DNA from: JAZDFC01 sp043808235
GTDB taxonomy: Bacteria > Bacteroidota > Ignavibacteria > Ignavibacteriales > Melioribacteraceae
DNA length: 58,573 bases
Reading direction: 5' to 3'
Assembly: GCA_043808235.1 (NCBI GenBank)
Contig: JAZDFC010000081.1
Coordinates: 1-58,573, forward strand
Part shown: positions 7,557 through 15,612 of the stretch, one piece after another
How the letters are laid out: each line of letters opens with the position of its first letter
Numbering within the stretch: the stretch's first letter is position 1
Made by a program: the position numbers and the translations under genes
Notes under the pieces: model-generated
Databases searched by the model: none
The model's input: only the letters and a program-made list of their open reading frames with translations
What the model was told of the DNA's origin: nothing

Positions 7557-9920
7557 TTGACGAGCGATTACAAAGAGAAAGACACATTAGCGTTGCGGAA
7601 GACCGGAACGAAAGAAGGGGAAGAATCTAAAAGCATTTTGATTGCCCCGCTTAGAGTGGTTGCACAGATAGCAACTATCTCCGGGCTTATTATGCTTCTT
7701 TTCGAAATAAATTATTTTGCCCAGTACAAACAGTTTGTTTACTCAATCCGGCTTGCTGCAACTGCAGTTGCTTTCATCATTCTTGTAATTACAAATTTTA
7801 CGTCGAGCCATAGACTTGCCATCATCCTTATACATACCCTGCTTCTTTCTATAATTCTTTCATTCGGTATAATTGTTTTTCTGATTCCGGATACACTTGT
7901 TTTAAATGCCGGTATAGTTTCATTGATAATTTTTACCGTGGCGCTTTTTTTAAGTTGGGATGTTAAGAATCAAATTATAGTCGCTATCTATTATAATTTA
8001 GTATTTGCCGGCTCATTGTTGTGGCACAAAAAAGCATTGTTCTTTTTACCGGGGGAATTGGAATCCGCTTCGTTTATTATATTCCTTGGCATTATGGCAA
8101 TAGTTGCGAGTATGATAAATTATAGAATTAGGCGAAAGTTACCGGAACAAACAATAGTAGTTGAAAAAACGGATGATACTTTCAAGGATATTTTTGAAAA
8201 TGCTGCCGAAGGAATATTCCAGGTAACAACTGAGGGTACATTTATTAGAACGAATAGTTCGTTCATTAAAATGCTTGGATTTAATTCCAAACATGAGATG
8301 GATAATTTGAATATAGGCAAAGATATTTTCAAAGATAACTCCGAGTTTGCCCGGCTTTTAAAAATGCTCGAACGGCAGGGTAAATTGAAGAATTACAAAT
8401 TTATAGCGAAGCAAAAAGATAATGCCGAACTAATTTTGAAGATGAATGCCCGGTACGTAAAAGAAGAAGGAGCCCCCGCACCGTTTATCGAAGGCAGTTT
8501 GCAGGATGTTACCCAGCAGGCTCAAACTGAATTTGAAAAGAAAAAATTAATCGAATCGCTCAAATCGAAGTTGGAAGAAACCGACAAAACAGCATTGAAA
8601 GCCGCTCAAGCCAGTAATGTTAAATCTCAATTCCTTGCGAATATGAGTCATGAAATCAGAACGCCGATGAATTCCGTACTTGGATTTTTAACATTAATCG
8701 AAAATGGATTATTCGAAAGTAAAGATGAATTAAAAGAATTTGCAAATAACGCCAAGTTATCTGCCGAATCGCTGCTCGATATTATTAATAATATCCTCGA
8801 CATTTCAAAAATAGAAGCTGGTAAAATGGAGCTCGACGAAAAAGAATTTGATCTTCGGGATGAGATTGACAAATCAATTTCGATAATCAAACCGGCGGCA
8901 AAAGAAAAGGGACTTCGACTTCATTACGAAGTTGAAAAAGACGTTCCAGCTTCGATAATTGGCGATCCTACTCGGTACCGGCAAATCGTACTCAACTTAC
9001 TTGGTAATGCAGTTAAATTCACCGACGAAGGCGATGTTGGAGCTCATGTTAGCATCATGGAGAAACAAAAGGATCACATAACTATTCAGACTATTGTTAA
9101 AGATTCCGGTCCGGGAATCCCGGAAGAAAAAATTCCGTTGCTATTCGATCCATATTCACAAATCAATGACAATAAAAAGAAGGATAAACGCCAGGGCACC
9201 GGATTAGGCCTGGTTATATCCAAAGAATTTATAACACTTATGGGCGGTGAAATTGTTGTAAAAAGCCAGGTGGGCAAAGGAAGCATATTTAAATTCACAG
9301 TTAGATTTAAAACAATTGAAATGCCCGACTTCGAAACGCCGAAGCCAATTCACGAAAAACATGTTGAATACGCCCATAAAGAAGTAAAATCGGCTGAAGA
9401 TAAACATGCTATCGAAAAACCATTCACTGTAAGACATAGTGTTGTAGAACCGATTGAAAGTGAAATAAGGCCGGTAGAAATGAAAGAGACTTCCGATGAA
9501 ATGAAAATAACGCAGATCCCGAGAACATCCAAAACCAAAAACAGATTACTACTCGTCGAGGATAACCCGATTAGTCAGAAAGTTGAATTAAAACTTTTAC
9601 GGGAAGTCGGTTACTCTGTGGATGCGGTTTCCAATGCTGAAGAAGCGTTAAAAGCAATTCAAACAAATTCATTCGATCTCGTTTTAATGGATATTGAAAT
9701 GGACGGATTGGACGGAATTGAAGCGACAAAAAAAATAAGGAAACTTAATGGTGAGGTTAAAGAAATTCCTATCATTGCCGTAACCGCTCATTCAAGTATG
9801 AAAGATAGAGAGAGATGCATTGCAGCCGGTATGGATGATTATATAGCCAAACCGATTAACATAAATTTTTTCAAAATGACAATAGATAAATGGCTTACCG
9901 AGAACCGGGTTAAGCTGTAA
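7557..9920 (+). CDS. Membrane hybrid histidine kinase (6TM-PAS-HisKA-HATPase-REC)
   Basis: A 787-residue hybrid sensor kinase. After a short polar start there are about six membrane helices (residues ~30-195), then a PAS domain (~205-320), a coiled segment, HisKA with phospho-acceptor His365 in 'SHEIRTPMNS', a HATPase domain (N-box 'ILNLLGNAVKFTDEG', G-boxes 'DSGPGIP' and 'GTGLGLVIS'), a linker rich in E/K, and a C-terminal receiver (~655-780) with acceptor Asp712 in 'LMDIEMDG'. The start codon is TTG preceded by AAGG; the next ATG lies inside the first helix. No output domain or response regulator lies next to it, so the partner is elsewhere. The signal sensed is unknown. Confidence 0.92.
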   Translation: MTSDYKEKDTLALRKTGTKEGEESKSILIAPLRVVAQIATISGLIMLLFEINYFAQYKQFVYSIRLAATAVAFIILVITNFTSSHRLAIILIHTLLLSIILSFGIIVFLIPDTLVLNAGIVSLIIFTVALFLSWDVKNQIIVAIYYNLVFAGSLLWHKKALFFLPGELESASFIIFLGIMAIVASMINYRIRRKLPEQTIVVEKTDDTFKDIFENAAEGIFQVTTEGTFIRTNSSFIKMLGFNSKHEMDNLNIGKDIFKDNSEFARLLKMLERQGKLKNYKFIAKQKDNAELILKMNARYVKEEGAPAPFIEGSLQDVTQQAQTEFEKKKLIESLKSKLEETDKTALKAAQASNVKSQFLANMSHEIRTPMNSVLGFLTLIENGLFESKDELKEFANNAKLSAESLLDIINNILDISKIEAGKMELDEKEFDLRDEIDKSISIIKPAAKEKGLRLHYEVEKDVPASIIGDPTRYRQIVLNLLGNAVKFTDEGDVGAHVSIMEKQKDHITIQTIVKDSGPGIPEEKIPLLFDPYSQINDNKKKDKRQGTGLGLVISKEFITLMGGEIVVKSQVGKGSIFKFTVRFKTIEMPDFETPKPIHEKHVEYAHKEVKSAEDKHAIEKPFTVRHSVVEPIESEIRPVEMKETSDEMKITQIPRTSKTKNRLLLVEDNPISQKVELKLLREVGYSVDAVSNAEEALKAIQTNSFDLVLMDIEMDGLDGIEATKKIRKLNGEVKEIPIIAVTAHSSMKDRERCIAAGMDDYIAKPININFFKMTIDKWLTENRVKL

Positions 9921-10110
9921 TTTTTGTAAGAATATTTAGGTTTTATTTTACGATTTCCCTCCGTATTTTCACGCTGTCTTAAATCAAAACTTCTTTTTAT
10001 GAGATTAAAAAACGAATACACTTTCAAATATACTTTCTCAAAAATCCGCTTCAATTATTTTTACTCTCATTCAATTTTACTAAATAATTTTAATTAATTA
10101 GAGGAGCGAT

Positions 10111-11751
10111 ATGTTCAAAGGTCACCCAAAAGGATTATACGTTGCTTTCTTCTCGAACATGGGAGAAAGATTCGGCTTCTACACAATGATGGCAATTCTT
10201 GTAATGTTCCTGCAGGCTAAATTCGATTTATCTGCATCGGACGCCGGAGTAATTTACAGCATATTTTATTTTTCAATTTATGCTCTTGCCTTGCTTGGAG
10301 GTTTTATTGCCGACAAAACTCAAAATTACAAAGGAGTAATTAGCATCGGCATTATTGTAATGTTCGCTGGATATGTAATAATGGCTGTCCCCGGAATGGG
10401 TTTGATTGTTTCTTTGGTTGGATTATTCACAATCGCATTCGGAAACGGTTTGTTCAAAGGCAATCTTCAGGCGCTCGTTGGACAAATGTACGACGCGCCA
10501 GAATATTCCAAATTGAGAGACACCGCTTACAGTATTTTTTATATGGGAATTAATGTTGGCGCATTCTTCGCACCGAATGCGGCAAAGGCAATCCGTACAT
10601 GGTATCTCGAATCAAACGGGTTTAGATATGATGCTGATCTTCCTTCACTTTGCAATCAGTTGATCAACGGTTCATTAAAGGAAACAAGCAAACTTCAGGA
10701 ACTTGCAAATTCCGTATCCGGCAGTATGGTTACCGACCTTAGCACATTCGCTCACAAATATATTGATGTGTTTTCGGTGGGATATAATTATGCATACACG
10801 ATTGCAGCCGGCGCGATGCTTGTCTCATTATTGATCTATCTATTATTCAAAAAACATTTACCGGATAGAAGAGCTTTAAAAGCTCAGAACGCGGCAATTA
10901 CCGAAATGCCGAAAGAAGAAGAAAAGAAAAGAATGATTGCTCTTGGGCTTGTATTCTTAGTTGTAATTTTCTTCTGGATGTCGTTTCACCAAAACGGATT
11001 GACGATGACATATTTTGCGCGAGACTACACAGTTAAAGCCGTAGATCCGGTAACGAATTTATTCTTTAATGTATTTTCATTCATAGCGCTCTTCGCTGCG
11101 ATTTACGGATTATTTTACTTAGTTAAGAAAACTTCAACAACAAAGCATAGAATGATAGGCGCGGCGCTTTTAGTCGGTGGCGGCACTGCGGCTTACTTAT
11201 TCTATAAAGGATTTTCAGCAAGCAATCCTATTGAACCTGAAACATTCCAGCATTTTAATCCTTTGTTCATTGTGTTGTTAACTCCTTTAGTTGTTGGTGT
11301 GTTTGCTTACTTAAGGAAAAACGGAAAAGAGCCGTTAACACCGAGGAAGATTGGAATCGGTATGGTGTTGGCTGCGGTAGGATTTTCATTCCTTATTTTA
11401 GGTTCGAGCGGTTTAATTTCTCCGGCCGATTTAGCAGGTCAGCCTTCACCCGATAGAGTATCTCCGTACTGGTTGATAAACACATATTTTATTTTAACTG
11501 TCGCCGAATTATTCCTGAGTCCGATGGGAATATCATTTGTATCCAAAGTAGCGCCACCACGTTTCCAGGGATTGATGCAGGGCGGCTGGCTTGGCGCAAC
11601 AGCTATCGGCAACCAATTATTATTTGTGGGAAGCTCGCTCTGGGTTGTAGCTGAAGTATGGCAAGTGTGGACAGTGTTCGTTGTTTGCTGTCTGCTCTCG
11701 GCTGCATTCATCTTCTCGATTATGAAACGATTGGAAGCAGTTGCTAAGTAA
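10111..11751 (+). CDS. POT-family proton-dependent oligopeptide transporter
   Basis: A 546-residue major-facilitator-type transporter of the proton-coupled oligopeptide (POT/PTR2) family. The N-terminus 'GLYVAFFSNMGERFGFYTMMAIL' carries the ExxERFxYY-type proton-coupling motif, and 'FYMGINVGAFFAPN' matches the second POT signature. About 12-14 helices can be seen, with an insertion of ~80 residues after helix 5-6 that is common in Bacteroidota members. It imports di- and tripeptides through the inner membrane. The ATG has a strong AGAGGAG site. A perfect hairpin terminator follows at 11793. Confidence 0.92.
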   Translation: MFKGHPKGLYVAFFSNMGERFGFYTMMAILVMFLQAKFDLSASDAGVIYSIFYFSIYALALLGGFIADKTQNYKGVISIGIIVMFAGYVIMAVPGMGLIVSLVGLFTIAFGNGLFKGNLQALVGQMYDAPEYSKLRDTAYSIFYMGINVGAFFAPNAAKAIRTWYLESNGFRYDADLPSLCNQLINGSLKETSKLQELANSVSGSMVTDLSTFAHKYIDVFSVGYNYAYTIAAGAMLVSLLIYLLFKKHLPDRRALKAQNAAITEMPKEEEKKRMIALGLVFLVVIFFWMSFHQNGLTMTYFARDYTVKAVDPVTNLFFNVFSFIALFAAIYGLFYLVKKTSTTKHRMIGAALLVGGGTAAYLFYKGFSASNPIEPETFQHFNPLFIVLLTPLVVGVFAYLRKNGKEPLTPRKIGIGMVLAAVGFSFLILGSSGLISPADLAGQPSPDRVSPYWLINTYFILTVAELFLSPMGISFVSKVAPPRFQGLMQGGWLGATAIGNQLLFVGSSLWVVAEVWQVWTVFVVCCLLSAAFIFSIMKRLEAVAK

Positions 11752-11792
11752 TGGTAGAATGTAGAACGAAGAATAAATAATTACTTTTTATC

Positions 11793-11829
11793 AAACCTCC
11801 AAGGTTTGGCAAACCTTGGAGGTTTTTTT
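11793..11829 (+). terminator. Rho-independent terminator after the POT transporter
   Basis: A perfect 15-bp stem (11793-11807 pairs with 11811-11825) with a three-base loop GGC, running into seven Ts. The T-run is only on the plus side, so it terminates the transporter; the convergent aminotransferase gene ends at 11836 and would read into the same stem without a T-run. Confidence 0.92.
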
Positions 11830-11835
11830 AAATAC

Positions 11836-13038
11836 TTACTTCATCGTCAATACTTCTTTTATACTTTCCATCGCCCAATCTATTTCTTCTTTTTTAATTA
11901 CTAATGGCGGGGCAAAACGGATTACGTTATCGTGCGTTTCTTTGCAGAGTATTCCTCTCTCTTTCAATGCTTCGCAGAAACGGCGTGCGCCGCCGGCTTC
12001 TTTATTCAATTCAACACCGATGAATAATCCCTTGCCGCGAATTTCCTTTACGTGCGGCGACGGAACAGCGGATAATTTTTCGCGGAAGTAGCTGCCGAGT
12101 TCGAATGATTTTTCTATCAAGTTTTCTTCAACCAATACACGCAGAGCTTCGATTGCAACGGCAGCGCCAAGCGGATTGCCGCCGAAAGTTGAACCGTGGT
12201 CGCCGGGATTAAATACGCCGAGCACTTCTTTCTTTGAAAGCACTGCCGATACCGGGTAGCATCCTCCCGATAAAGCTTTGCCGATTATTACCGCGTCGGG
12301 TTTAACATCTTCGTACTGGAATGCAAATAATTTTCCGCTTCTTCCAAGTCCCGATTGGATTTCATCGGTTATAAAGAGTACATTATTTTCTTTGCAGATT
12401 TTATACGTTTCGGTTAGGTATCCTGCCGGAGGCACAATAACTCCGCCTTCGCCCTGTATCGGTTCAACAATAAACGCAACGGTGTTTTTTGTTATCGCAT
12501 CTTTCAATGCTTTCGCGTTTCCGTATTCCACAATTTTAAATCCGGGCGTGAACGGACCGAATCCATCTTTGTACTGTTCCTCGGTTGAGAAACCTACTAT
12601 TGTAACAGTTCTCCCGGCAAAGTTATTCGTGCAAACTATTATCTCAGCTTTATCTGCTTCTACACCTTTTACTTTATATCCCCATTTACGCGCGGCTTTA
12701 ATTGCCGTTTCAACAGCTTCCGCGCCGGAGTTCATCGGTAGAACCATGTCATATCCGGTCAACTTACAAAGTTCCTCGTACAGAAGCGGGAGTTTGCTGT
12801 TGCGGAATGCACGCGAAGTCAAAGTAACAAACTCAGCCTGCTCTTTCAAGGCATTTATAATTCGCGGATGACAATGGCCCTGGTTAACCGCGGAATAAGA
12901 AGCGAGACAATCAAGATATTTTTTACCTTCGACGTCGTAAACCCAAACGCCTTCGGCTTTTTCAATTACTACATCCAATGGATGATAATTATGCGCACCG
13001 TATTTTTCTTCTAATTCGATGTACTCATTTGCTTTCAT
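11836..13038 (-). CDS. rocD: Ornithine aminotransferase (class III, PLP-dependent)
   Basis: A 400-residue fold-type I aminotransferase. It has 'LDCLASYSAVNQGHCHPRI', the substrate-site 'PMNSGAEAVETAIKAARKWGY', 'DEIQSGLGRSGKLFAFQYED' (PLP-ring aspartate) and the PLP lysine in 'IIGKALSGG', followed by 'GDHGSTFGGNPLG'. The sequence is closest to ornithine-oxo-acid transaminase, converting ornithine to glutamate semialdehyde. The start at 13038 (MKANEYIELEE) has an AGGGG site; the open frame extends to 13290 but the extra part runs over the divergent yjbQ gene and is unlike the family. It appears to stand alone. Confidence 0.92.
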   Translation of the reverse strand: MKANEYIELEEKYGAHNYHPLDVVIEKAEGVWVYDVEGKKYLDCLASYSAVNQGHCHPRIINALKEQAEFVTLTSRAFRNSKLPLLYEELCKLTGYDMVLPMNSGAEAVETAIKAARKWGYKVKGVEADKAEIIVCTNNFAGRTVTIVGFSTEEQYKDGFGPFTPGFKIVEYGNAKALKDAITKNTVAFIVEPIQGEGGVIVPPAGYLTETYKICKENNVLFITDEIQSGLGRSGKLFAFQYEDVKPDAVIIGKALSGGCYPVSAVLSKKEVLGVFNPGDHGSTFGGNPLGAAVAIEALRVLVEENLIEKSFELGSYFREKLSAVPSPHVKEIRGKGLFIGVELNKEAGGARRFCEALKERGILCKETHDNVIRFAPPLVIKKEEIDWAMESIKEVLTMK

Positions 13039-13222
13039 AAAAACCCCTATAAAGTTATCAACATAAAATTTTCTTGGGCAGAAATTTATCAATTTTAGTG
13101 CATACTTCCGAAAGAATGATGAATACTTTTCCGGTAAAATAAAATACCCGGACAGGAACAGACTAAAGAATTCCATAATGCTTATATTTACATCGATTTT
13201 TAGATAGCGAGAGGAATGTAAA

Positions 13223-13642
13223 ATGAAAATTGAGACTCTTAATTTTAGTGTTTCCAGCAAAGGCAAATCCGATATTATCGATGTAACCAACGATGTCCAA
13301 AAACTCCTTTCCGGTTCCGGAATGATGGAGGGCAGCGCACTCGTTTTTATACCCGGCGCTACTGTTGGAGTAACTACAATCGAATATGAATCTGGTTTGT
13401 TAAAAGATTACCCGGAATTTTTCGAGAAATTAATTCCTTCGGATAAAACCTATCATCATGATGAAACATGGCAGGATGCAAACGGTTACGCGCATATCCG
13501 TGCGGCATTGCAGGGCGCTTCGTTCACTGTTCCGTTTTCCGGCGGCAAGTTATTGCTTGGAACATGGCAGCAGATAATCGTAATTGATTTTGATAACCGT
13601 CCACGCAAACGAAACGTAATTGTTCAACTTACCGGTCAATGA
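13223..13642 (+). CDS. YjbQ/UPF0047 family protein
   Basis: A 139-residue single-domain protein of the YjbQ (UPF0047) family, whose members can act as secondary thiamine-phosphate synthase. The family histidines and acids are visible in 'YHHDETWQDANGYAHIRAAL', and the C-terminal 'GTWQQIIVIDFDNRPRKRNV' is typical. The physiological role in most bacteria is not settled. A GAGAGGAATG site precedes the ATG. Its stop overlaps the next gene's start by four bases (ATGA), so they are translationally coupled. Confidence 0.9.
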   Translation: MKIETLNFSVSSKGKSDIIDVTNDVQKLLSGSGMMEGSALVFIPGATVGVTTIEYESGLLKDYPEFFEKLIPSDKTYHHDETWQDANGYAHIRAALQGASFTVPFSGGKLLLGTWQQIIVIDFDNRPRKRNVIVQLTGQ

Positions 13643-14181
13643 TGAAGCGAAAAACTGTTACTGTATTCGGAAGCTCCATTCCGGTTCCCGGAGAAGTTGA
13701 ATACGAGAACGCTTACAAACTCGGGCTTATACTCGTAGAAAATAATTTGAATGTATGCACCGGCGGCTACCGCGGAATAATGGATGCGGTTTCGAAAGGC
13801 GCAGTTGAAAAGGGCGGAGAAGCAATCGGGATAACAGTTGATATTTTTAATGCAGTCCCAAGCCCGCATCTCACCAAAGAAATTGAATGTCACTCTTTGT
13901 TCAGCAGGATAGAAAAGCTAATCGAACTTGGCGATGCATTTATTGTATTGCCAGGCGGAACCGGTACATTGGTTGAACTGGCAATTGTGTGGGAAATGTT
14001 CAATAAAAATTTACTTGATGCAAAACCGTTTGCATGCGTCGGAGATATGTGGAAACCGGTGATTGACCAAATGGAAGAACGGATTAAAATCGAGAGAAGA
14101 AAAAACGGATTGATTAAATGGTTTGATAATATTGATGATTGCGCAGGATTTATTATCGGGAAATTGGAATCAAAATATTGA
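13639..14181 (+). CDS. LOG-family (TIGR00730) nucleotide phosphoribohydrolase
   Basis: A 180-residue Rossmann-fold protein with the two LOG motifs: 'GGYRGIMDAVSKGA' and the active-site 'PGGTGTLVELAIVWE' (PGGxGTxxE). Family members release the free base from nucleoside 5'-monophosphates (cytokinin-riboside monophosphate in plants; AMP-like substrates in bacteria). The ATG overlaps the stop of the yjbQ-type gene (ATGA). Pairing of these two genes suggests a shared housekeeping role in metabolite repair or salvage, which is inference. Confidence 0.9.
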   Translation: MMKRKTVTVFGSSIPVPGEVEYENAYKLGLILVENNLNVCTGGYRGIMDAVSKGAVEKGGEAIGITVDIFNAVPSPHLTKEIECHSLFSRIEKLIELGDAFIVLPGGTGTLVELAIVWEMFNKNLLDAKPFACVGDMWKPVIDQMEERIKIERRKNGLIKWFDNIDDCAGFIIGKLESKY

Positions 14182-14187
14182 AGAAAT

Positions 14188-14263
14188 CCTTCGTGCTACT
14201 TTGTGATTTCCTTTGTGAACCTTTGTGGTTAATTAATTTACCACGAAGGCGCGCGAAGATTTA
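14188..14263. repeat. Dispersed hairpin repeat, copy A (diverged)
   Basis: A short palindromic segment with repeated TTTGTG/CTTCGTG units on the left and CCACGAAGG on the right around an AT-rich centre (TTAATTAATTTA). It resembles copies at 20491, 20994, 33504 and 48838. It fills the space between the convergent LOG and GT9 genes. Confidence 0.6.
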
Positions 14264-14275
14264 ATAGTAATAATC

Positions 14276-15355
14276 TTACTTCTCTAAAAATTCTTTCACC
14301 TTTCCGAATACCAATTCAACATCCAATTCTTTTATGCATTTGAACTGAACATCTTTTCGCGTACACGTCAATGGTTTTGGGGAATAAATAAAGCATGGTG
14401 CACATTCCAAATTAAGTGTTGCTGTTTTATATTCGGTTTGCCAGGGGTGGATGTAGTTGAGACTTGTTGGACCAATAACCGCAACAACTTTTAATTGCAG
14501 CGCGGCGGCAATGTGCATCAGTCCCGAATCGTTTGTTACGAATAGATTGCATCGCTTCATAACGGCATTACTTTGCATTAACGACTGTGTTTCGACAGAA
14601 ACTATATTTTCCGATGAAGCGAGGCTAATAATTTTTTCTTTGATGCCGCTTTCTTCGGGTCCGCCAAACAATAAAATCTTCGCGTTGTATTTTTCGATTA
14701 TTCGTTTAGCGAGCTCGGCAAATTTCTCAGTTTCCCATCTTCTCTTTTCATGATTTTTTAATGTTGAACATCCGGCATGGAATCCGACAACAAATTCACC
14801 GGGGGTAATATTCTTCTGCTGTAAATAATTTACAGAATATGTTTCATCTTCATCATTCAAAACAATTTTCAATGGCGGGATATCGGTTATCTTTTGATCC
14901 AGCACTAATTCAGCCATCCGGATATTTTCTTCGACGTTATGCAGATCATCATTCTCTTTTACGGTGAGATTGTTCAAAAAACCAAGGTTCGAAAAATCAT
15001 TACGCAAGTAACGAATACCGGCTCTCTTCTTTGCACCGATTATCCGGTTGATGATGTTGTATTCTTTGCGATTGGAAGGACAAACATTAATTGAGGAATC
15101 GTATTTCCCCCGCAGAGAAAAAATAAATTTCAGTGACTTAAAAATCCCTTGCTCAAGAAAATCAAAATATATAACGTTGTCGGCTTCGGGGATTCTTTCA
15201 TAAATTTCTTTTACGCCTTTATACATAACAAGCACTTCAATTTTCGAATCCGGCAGAGCTTCTTTTATTTTTACGAGGGCAGGCGTAAACATCAGCGCAT
15301 CACCGATGCCGGAGAGTGCGTTAATTAATATTCGGGTCAGTTTCGGGGAATTCAT
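14276..15355 (-). CDS. Glycosyltransferase family 9 (heptosyltransferase-like)
   Basis: A 359-residue GT-B glycosyltransferase of the ADP-heptose:LPS heptosyltransferase family. The N-terminal half has 'NALSGIGDALMFTPALVKIKE'; the C-terminal nucleotide-sugar domain has 'HAGCSTLKNHEKRRW' and 'FVTNDSGLMHIAAALQLKVVAVIGPT'. A cysteine pair near the end (CAPCF, then C-T-R-K-D-V-Q-F-K-C) is common in the family. It would add a heptose-like sugar to lipopolysaccharide or a related surface glycan, at the cytoplasmic face. It heads a region of surface-glycan genes. Confidence 0.88.
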   Translation of the reverse strand: MNSPKLTRILINALSGIGDALMFTPALVKIKEALPDSKIEVLVMYKGVKEIYERIPEADNVIYFDFLEQGIFKSLKFIFSLRGKYDSSINVCPSNRKEYNIINRIIGAKKRAGIRYLRNDFSNLGFLNNLTVKENDDLHNVEENIRMAELVLDQKITDIPPLKIVLNDEDETYSVNYLQQKNITPGEFVVGFHAGCSTLKNHEKRRWETEKFAELAKRIIEKYNAKILLFGGPEESGIKEKIISLASSENIVSVETQSLMQSNAVMKRCNLFVTNDSGLMHIAAALQLKVVAVIGPTSLNYIHPWQTEYKTATLNLECAPCFIYSPKPLTCTRKDVQFKCIKELDVELVFGKVKEFLEK

Positions 15356-15403
15356 CTTTCTATTCTAGATTAAAAAAAATATTCACATAAACCTCCACAC
15401 TAA

Positions 15404-15507
15404 AACTGTTAAAACAGTTAAGAGGGTTTCCTTTTTTTTACTTAGCCCACGACTTAAGTCGTGGGTTAAAAAGGCAAAGAAATAATTTGATAACCGTTTC
15501 AACGGTT
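15404..15507. repeat. REP-like cluster of three short palindromes
   Basis: Three inverted repeats lie close together: AACTGTT/AACAGTT (15404-15419), the perfect 20-mer palindrome CCCACGACTTAAGTCGTGGG (15446-15465), and AACCGTT/AACGGTT (15492-15507). The spacing and the pattern of a central long palindrome flanked by two shorter ones resemble REP/BIME elements, which are moved by Y1-type transposases. No transposase is in the window. Confidence 0.7.
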
Positions 15508-15546
15508 TTTATAAACATCTCGGTGAGTTAGTCGTACACAAAATTA

Positions 15547-15577
15547 AGCCGGATTTCATATAAAATAAAATCCGGCT
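15547..15577 (-). terminator. Hairpin downstream of the DUF2723 gene
   Basis: AGCCGGATTT (15547-15556) pairs with AAATCCGGCT (15568-15577) over an 11-base AT-rich loop. On the minus strand the stem is followed by TTAATTTTG. It lies 36 bases beyond the stop of the gene at 15613-18513 and is a plausible terminator for it. Confidence 0.55.
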
Positions 15578-15612
15578 AAAAATTATGAGTTGAGACCTCT
15601 CATTCTAAAAAG

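Noticed and set aside
12278..12871. 197-codon plus-strand frame
   Set aside because: Antisense shadow of the ornithine aminotransferase gene; the composition is that of reversed coding sequence.
13039..13290. N-terminal extension of the ornithine aminotransferase
   Set aside because: The extra 84 codons overlap the divergent yjbQ gene, have no family similarity, and a good ribosome site marks 13038 as the start.
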